Assembly: GCA_032622095.1 (NCBI GenBank)
Contig: CP136064.1
Coordinates: forward strand, 179,464,011 to 179,528,010
Origin: Siphonodentalium dalli
Lineage: Eukaryota; Mollusca; Scaphopoda; Gadilida; Siphonodentaliidae
Length of the DNA: 64,000 nt
Direction of reading: 5' to 3'
The notes under the pieces: generated by a model
What the model saw: only the letters and a program-made list of their open reading frames with translations
What the model was told of the DNA's origin: nothing
The model's database searches: none
Made by a program: the position numbers and the translations under genes
Part shown: positions 57,649 to 64,000 of the stretch, piece after piece
Numbering within the stretch: the first letter of the stretch is position 1
Layout of the letters: each line of letters begins with the position of its first letter

Positions 57649-57964
57649 CCTGATCTTGACATAAGCGTGTACAAACAAATAATTTAACTCAAGCCTAAAT
57701 CAAGTTATTTAAGTTTTAAAATCCCAGCGTAACATCCAGGCATGCAATCAAAACACACAGAATAGAAAACAGGGTCAGATCTGGAGGGAGGCTCGGGGAG
57801 CATTGGGCTTGAATCAAGTAAGTATGGTCCACATTTTGTGTGTTGATTGAGAATTGGAGAAAACAGTTTATTCAGTACAGCATGGTACTATGATTACGCA
57901 ACCATGAGAAATGAATGTCAGTTATGCCACGCCTCTTCTCTTCAGCACAAAGATGCACATGCAC

Positions 57965-58812
57965 TAGTGTTGAAACGATTAGTGAATTTCAGAGTCGACT
58001 AGTCGAGGCCCAAAAGTCGCGTTGCGTCGATTAGTCGGTACCCGATATCAAAACTTTCAAACATAACATTGTACGGAAAATTCATCGTACATGGCGTACA
58101 CTGATGACTGATGCAATGGTGTTCTATTGCGTTGCGCATTTCCCTGCATACACACCAATTTATTTGGGAAATAATACTGTAAACATCTTGATATTTATCC
58201 AACACACTGAATGTAATTATATAATTAGACATGTGGTGGATACTGATTAGATACACAATTCATTTATACAGGTTTTAAATTTAATATCAGGGTTCGAGAT
58301 TATTTCGTTTAGTCACGTGATCACCAATAAACCGGTGCCGAGCGGTGTCACTATAAAATGTTAATGTTCCGACTAAATACGCCCTATAGTATAGGCTACG
58401 TTGTAGAATACGATAGCCAGTTCTTAATGTCAGTATCATTTATATGCAGTAGCACAAATGACGTCACCTTAAGCGACCTGCACCCAGCGTCGCATCATAA
58501 TCCGACGGTGCGAAATCAATGGAAATATACACGAGTGAGACATTGTGTTTTCAATTTCATTCGTCCAATTAATAGTCGGGTCACCGGTCCGTGTGTGTCT
58601 ATACTAGTAACACTGTCAATTCCGGGTGCCACCAAACGTTATACTTACCATAACTTACGCGCAGTTAACACCGTTTATGCCGGAATCGATCTTGAAAACG
58701 TTATACATGAAACTAATACACTATATTCCGACTAGTCAACGGCAAAATTCAGAGTCGACGTTCTGACATTTCAGCGTCGTCTACGACTAGTCGATTAATC
58801 GTTTCAACCCTA
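57965..58812. mobile_element. hAT-type MITE (TAGTGTTGAAACGATTAGT)
   Basis: Termini TAGTGTTGAAACGATTA / taatcgtttcaaccctA, subterminal cgactagtcga repeats and a perfect 8-bp duplication ACATGCAC (57957-57964 and 58813-58820). The open frame at 58358-58735 lies wholly inside and resembles no transposase. Confidence 0.88.
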
Positions 58813-59485
58813 ACATGCACCATCAATCAAAATAATCAATGGGCGATGATACCGCCCTCTTCTCGTCTAGAAGAAACCACTCACTGCGATTGGTTAAAAC
58901 CAATTATAGAATTAGAGCTTCAAACCCGCCAAAAAAATACATGGTGTCCTCCTTGCTTGGCCGAATTCCAAAGATTATGTACATTTGTACTACGTGTGTT
59001 TGGACTTCGCTAAAAGACTGAACCTCATTGTCAAATTTGTCTTGCCGGTAACCACATTTCCATTTGTCAAGCGACTCAAGTGTCATCGGGAACAACATAT
59101 ATATATTTGCTCAACTTAATTAGAAAAGGATACTATAGTATAGAACACTTTTAGTTTTTGCATAGACAACATAATACTTTTACTAATTACCGGTATAAAC
59201 CAGAATTTGTCAAGTCACCTGAACAAAATTGTCCGAATAGCGGAATTTAACCTGTGAATTTTATTTTTCATTCTGAGGTTGTCACTGGTTGAGTGGTTGT
59301 GTGTTATTCCCGACGTCAACTTGTTAAAATTAATGCCAATGATATGGTTTTCAGTCTCTAGTATCTGTTTTTAAAAAATGCGATTATATCGTTAACAGCG
59401 CTCGGTTTTAATTTCCAAAAATCGCAGTTTTTATTTTCGTTAATATCGTCCAGCCCTAATGATAGTAAATAATAATAATATGGAT

Positions 59486-60733
59486 CAGGTCTGGCAAATG
59501 TGAGAATACAGCAACAATACTCAATAGCTGTATTCAGCTAACCTAGCTGAATTCAGCTATATATTCTACTCTCAAACTGGTTGTGTTTCGATAATTAACT
59601 AGAAACGCTAATTTGCGCATCTAAACTAGATTACACAATATATGCAATCACTTTCAAACAAAAATGTCAATTCTATTGTGACAAAGTGTTGTCTTTTGTC
59701 GACTCGGCGATGTCGATTATGTGTGAAAACTCACTATGGTGATCGATGTCGATCATAACTGTTTAATAACTCTCTTTATAATCCATTGTGGAATATCTTT
59801 AAAACTATATTTAATACAATATTCAATGCCGACAATACAATTGTCTTTATTAGTTCCGGAAATAGTAATCCAGTGCCGCTCAAACACAATTTGATTGGTG
59901 CTCTACAATGATTAAATAGTTGAAAAGTGGGACATGATCTCTCGCCTGAGATTAACTGAGCGAGCACAACACACTGGTCAGCGTAGCGATCTCGGATTCC
60001 GGACATTGCCGAAGTAGGAATTGAGCACACCGATTGTGTCGTCATATTCCCGATTACCCGGGTGATGACGGCCTCACTTCAGAACCAAAACCAGGATCCA
60101 AGCAAACCAGCAGCCATGTTGAACTACTCTCTGTTATATCTTTACTGTGACTCTGTATGACTATATAAACATGATAAACCGTGGAATAAGTCCTTTTATT
60201 ATTCTACAATGGCGACGAGGATGGGATTCAAACCCACACAGGGAAACCCCAATGGATTAGCTTACTGTACACTATCTGTAAAATACCATTACAAATAGTA
60301 TCGCTCATAACCCGTTAGTGGTGTGTGAGTTCAAATGGTTGAGGTTATGTTTGCCATTCTATTGCTTCATTCTGTTTTAGCAGGAGTGTCTTTGATGGCA
60401 TATATCTTTGTTTGACAAGTGGTTTAGTTCACATTTTCACAGAAAATAGTCCCCAGATTATTTACGTTCACCTCCCGTCATAGTAAGTTTTCACACAAAA
60501 TCGAAATCACTGTGTCGATAAATTGCAACACTTTGTCACAAAACAAGTGACGTCTTTGATTTGGTTGAAAGTGACCAGATAATAGGGTGACCTAATTTGA
60601 TGCACAAATTAGTGCTTCTAGTTCATTATCGAAAAAAAATGCCAGTTCGAGAGTAGAATATGTAGCTGGATTCAGAGCTCAAGGTTAGCTGAATACAGCT
60701 ATTGTAGCTGTATTCTCACAATTGTCAGACCTG
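59486..60733. mobile_element. Long-TIR MITE (CAGGTCTGGCAAAT), copy 2
   Basis: Same termini and AGCTGAATACAGCTA subterminal repeats as 22090-23281; the middle part is in the opposite orientation. No matching direct repeat at the flanks. Starts 28 bp after the preceding hAT element. Confidence 0.75.
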
Positions 60734-61394
60734 TAGACAGAGGTGGATTTAATGTTTAACATTTGTATAGCATTTTGCAGTACTGGGTATATTTTGTATA
60801 GCATTCCTACATGTTTTTTCATTGTAAATTGCGTAGCAAGGACACACTAAAAGTTGTAGTCCGAGTCTGGTCAAGGTGTAGTTGGGAATTTCAATATTTT
60901 TTATTTTTGTGAATATAATGCCAATAATGCTGACTTTTGATTTGTGATAAGCTATGCCTATTACATAGTCAATTTGAATTTCGGATAGCTAGAACATATG
61001 TCACAAATCCAATCCCTATAACCCGAAGGCATTTTGATTTTAAATTTGTTTAAAACATAGTTATGCGTTTGTTTGGCGTGACAAAATAGTAGATGAGCTG
61101 TGGAAATTCACAATGCATATTCAACAATCATTAATCATTGAAAACTCATATTTATAATTGAAATTTACGATACAACAGGCATTGTTTGTGTCTCCGGTTT
61201 TAATATCAAACACACATCAACCATTTAATAGGTGTTTGTAAAAATCACATGTGTAACACTTTTTATTCGTTAATACCACAGCTCCTAAAACAAATACGTA
61301 TATAGCCCAATCACTGCATGTATTCAAGATTGTTGTACTTGTAACCAAAACTTTTGGCATGACAGATTAGTTATTGTATTTGTGACATATACAG
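60734..61394. other. No gene seen
   Basis: AT-rich. Contains the 64-bp dispersed repeat at 60743-60806 shared with 4857-4920. No exon continuing the candidate exon at 56365 was recognised. Confidence 0.5.
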
Positions 61395-61601
61395 TAATGC
61401 CCTAAATAATCGACTCCTTAACCATAGCAGAATTATGGGTAATTTTTCAGGATTTAGTCGGAAATATGGCTTGTTGCCATTCATCGAAATACTCTCAGTG
61501 AGAGCTTTCAGATGAATGGCAACAAGCCATATTTCCGACTAAATCCTGAAAAATTACCCATAATTCTGCTATGGTTAAGGAGTCGATTATTTAGGGCATT
61601 A
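61395..61601. repeat. ~207-bp near-perfect palindrome, copy 3
   Basis: Cleanest of the three copies. The flanking catata on both sides (61386-61391 and 61602-61607) may be a target duplication if the element begins at cagtaatgcc. Confidence 0.9.
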
Positions 61602-61791
61602 CATATATGGTCTAGGTCCTGTACATGGAACTTCAAATGCATGGATACATCTTGAATTAAGTTTTTTATATGAAGGTTCTATTTAAAGAAAATATTGGAC
61701 ACCTTTTACAGAATGAACGATGACAGATGGATTTACAAATATGTTATTATGTGTCACTTAAGACTTAAGACTCACTATGGGATTTGTATCC

Positions 61792-64000
61792 TTTTTATGT
61801 GTACCCATACCATGTATGGTACACATAATGCCGACGTCCGGATCAACCATCCGTCGTTCGTCCGTCCGTCCGTCCGTCCGTCTGTCCGTCTGTCCGTCTG
61901 TCCGTCTGTCCGTCTGTCCGTCTGTCCGTAGACACTTGCTATCCGATTCATTTACTTGAATATTTTTTATCGGATCTTGTTAAAATTTTATGTGCATGTT
62001 TATGATGACACACTCCTCACCTGTATAGTTTTTGGTATCGATCGGTTGATCGGTTTAGAAATTATTAACCCTTTGCATCCGCACATAGGCATGAGCTATC
62101 CGATGCTGTAACCAAAGTATTTTTTGTCCGATTGTTTTCATATTTGATATGTAGGTTTATAATGACACACCCCTCACCTGTATAGTTTTTGGTATCGATT
62201 GGTTGATTGGTTTAGAAAATAATTAACCCTGCACACAAATGCTATCTGATGCATCTAAGTCAAACTGTTTTCTTCTGACATGCCTCATATTTCTTACCTA
62301 GGTGTTTCTTAGCACGTTTTTCATCTTTATGGTTTTTGGTATCGTTTAGTTAACCCTTTCTGCTCTTGTTTTTAAATAGAATTCATCCAAGCTGTGTTGA
62401 CTTAAATATTTTTCATCTGATCAGCACCAAATTTGGTACATATGGTCCTCACCCCGAAATACAGATCAGGTTCAAATTTGAGTTTGATCTGGTATATTTT
62501 AACAGAGTTATGGCCATTTAAAATTCAAGTAGCTGATAATCTAATTAATGCCTGCAGGCTCTGTTAGCTTAGAAGAGGAGATCTTATTACACAGCCAGTG
62601 TCTTATTGGAAATGAGTTCTGTTTAGCTTGACATTAGGTAAATACCATGGCTCACAGAGTAAAATCTCTTTAGATACACATCACAGTGATAGTGCATGGT
62701 TCTCTCCTGTATGGACCAGAACACCTGATCAAACAAATCTCTCAACACTAATAAAATTTCTCTCCTGACTCTCAGACTCTATCACACACAGTGTGCTAGC
62801 ATCTCTAAAAAATTGACAAGACCATGATTGATGAATCTCTGGTCCATTCTGTGTTCTGAACAAAATTAATTTAACCCCTCTGTTGAAACAGGTTCATGAC
62901 ATTAGAGACTGACTTATTGTATGGGTTTCTAAATCCAATGACATGCTTTTTATAGACTTTTTGTGTTTATCAGTTATTTATTTTGGGTAAGATTAACCCC
63001 ATTCTATCCGATTTTATGACTCAAATATTTCCATTGATTATGTTTATAGTTCTTGGCATAGTTTATGATAACACACACCTAACCTGCACAGTGAGGGTCA
63101 TTTAGTTTATTTGCTCAAAAATATTAACATCCTCCACCAATCCTGTTGACACAATGTGATAACTAAATATTTTTCACTTGATCACTATATAAATAATTGC
63201 ATCCATGTTAATGATGAAACATGCATTCTTCACCTGTATAAATTTTGGTATCGATTGAATGATTTTGATAATATATTAACAGTAACTTCAATTATATTTC
63301 CGCTGTTAGGTACATTATATCTTTCCAATGATCAGCTTAGAAGAAAATTAACCCACCCCATTCCATAGTCATACACTATGCTATTCAATGTAATGAATCT
63401 AATATTTTCAATCTGACCAATCTCATATCCTACCTCTAGCTATCTGAAAATTCTGCATAAAATCATTTTATATCCAATCATTATCAATCATTTTATATCC
63501 AGGTCTATACATCCCTCACTTGTATAGTTGGTCAGGTATTGATTAGTTTTTGAATCGGGAACTATTAACTCTTTTGTCCCATCTAAATGATCCCAAGAAT
63601 TTTTAATATGCAGCTAACACAAAACATAATAATAAAAAAAACAATATTAAAAAAATCATATGTTATGTCTCACATTCCAGTGTAATAAGCAAATAACTAA
63701 CTATTTTGTCTTTAACTGCTATGGTGCTTCTCTCTGACTATGGATTGAGCTTAATTAGCTTTATCACTCTATAAGACATATCTGTGTTGAAGTGACTTGA
63801 TATGTTAATGAAATGGAATGCCACATCCGTGTTCCTATTCTGTTTATGTGAGCAAGGTGCCCAATAAGTCTGATTCCACTTGTGACCTTAATAGTAAGGT
63901 GTCAATTATTGAAACTTTTGCACTCGTGAAAAGGTTGGTGTAAGGATTTATTAAAATAGCTAATCGGTATCGCCAAGGTATGGGTTAAACATCTGCCGAT
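61792..64000 (+). mobile_element. Family 3 Helentron-like element, copy C, cut by window end
   Basis: Starts TTTTTATGTGTACCCATACC as in copy A. The (TCCG/TCTG)n run is 61859-61929, 48 bp longer than in copy A; beyond it the coordinate offset to copy A stays at 52109 up to the last base. The window ends at ctgccgat, in the first arm of the terminal hairpin, about 18 bp short of the expected end. Confidence 0.85.
61859..61929 (+). repeat. (TCCG/TCTG)n microsatellite
   Basis: About 17 tetranucleotide units directly after the 5' end of family 3 copy C. Shorter homologous runs occur at 9798-9821 and 50036-50055. Confidence 0.92.

Larger units (their letters stand above)
56548..59458. mobile_element. 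hAT-type element with two nested insertions
   Basis: Termini TATTGCTGGGCGAT and the inverse of TAGGGCTGGACGAT, with subterminal cgattaatcgacaatac, and a perfect 8-bp duplication ATGATAGT (56540-56547 and 59459-59466). It contains the elements at 56675-57648 and 57965-58812. No transposase recognised. Confidence 0.84.

Noticed and set aside
58358-58735. 125-codon open frame
   Set aside because: Entirely inside an 848-bp hAT MITE with no transposase motif (no zinc finger, no dimerisation region).
60205-60260. gggattcaaacccacac, like a reversed tRNA B box
   Set aside because: No partner A box or cloverleaf is visible; it lies within the long-TIR element.

Overview
This is a window of animal nuclear DNA. 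It is AT-rich, its genes are split by GT-AG introns, and most of it is made of transposable elements. The mix of elements suggests a marine invertebrate, most likely a lophotrochozoan such as a bivalve mollusc: pearl/Helentron-like elements with (TCCG)n microsatellites and ~155-bp tandem cores, many short hAT and TTAA-flanked elements, and large snap-back repeats. The species cannot be fixed from the sequence alone.

One gene dominates. On the + strand, 18 consecutive exons between 5201 and 39372 encode the last 626 residues of a canonical nuclear poly(A) polymerase (PAPOLA/PAPOLG family). All 17 introns are GT-AG and every phase joins without a break. The catalytic aspartates, the ATP-contacting residues as I recall them, the RNA-binding domain, a Ser/Thr-rich tail and the conserved extreme C terminus are all visible. 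About 82 N-terminal residues are missing and probably lie upstream of the window. A poly(A) signal follows 86 bp after the stop codon. A second, weaker gene signal is at 56276-56419: an ETS-type promoter motif, then an ATG exon of 55 bp with a consensus donor. It may be the first coding exon of an unidentified downstream gene.

The rest is layered mobile DNA. 1-1470 holds the end of a tandem-core element and a 477-bp duplication. 1236-4826 is a Mutator-like element with a 9-bp target duplication, and it contains a modular foldback element. 8062-12475 is a hAT element holding a Helentron-like element (9441-12212), which in turn holds another (9731-11909). 16202-18595 holds two further hAT-type elements, and 19150-20017 is a decayed Tigger/pogo transposon. 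22090-24837 holds a long-TIR element, a four-unit tandem-repeat element and a TTAA MITE. 45632-47438 is a complete element with a dimeric 155/164-bp core. 48288-53303 is one element split by another, which is itself split by a hAT element with a perfect 8-bp target duplication. 55087-56011 is a lattice of CTTAAG hairpins with a TTAA element inserted in it. 56548-60733 is a nest of hAT and long-TIR elements. The window ends inside a second, almost identical copy of the 9731-11909 element.

The most interesting pattern is that five otherwise unrelated repeat families share one end architecture: a short 5' terminal motif, its reverse complement near the 3' end, then a small perfect hairpin and a short tail. 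Most also carry a TCCG-type microsatellite and a tandem core. This is the structure described for non-autonomous Helentrons (DINE-1/pearl). No Rep/helicase gene is visible here, so the window would hold only passengers.
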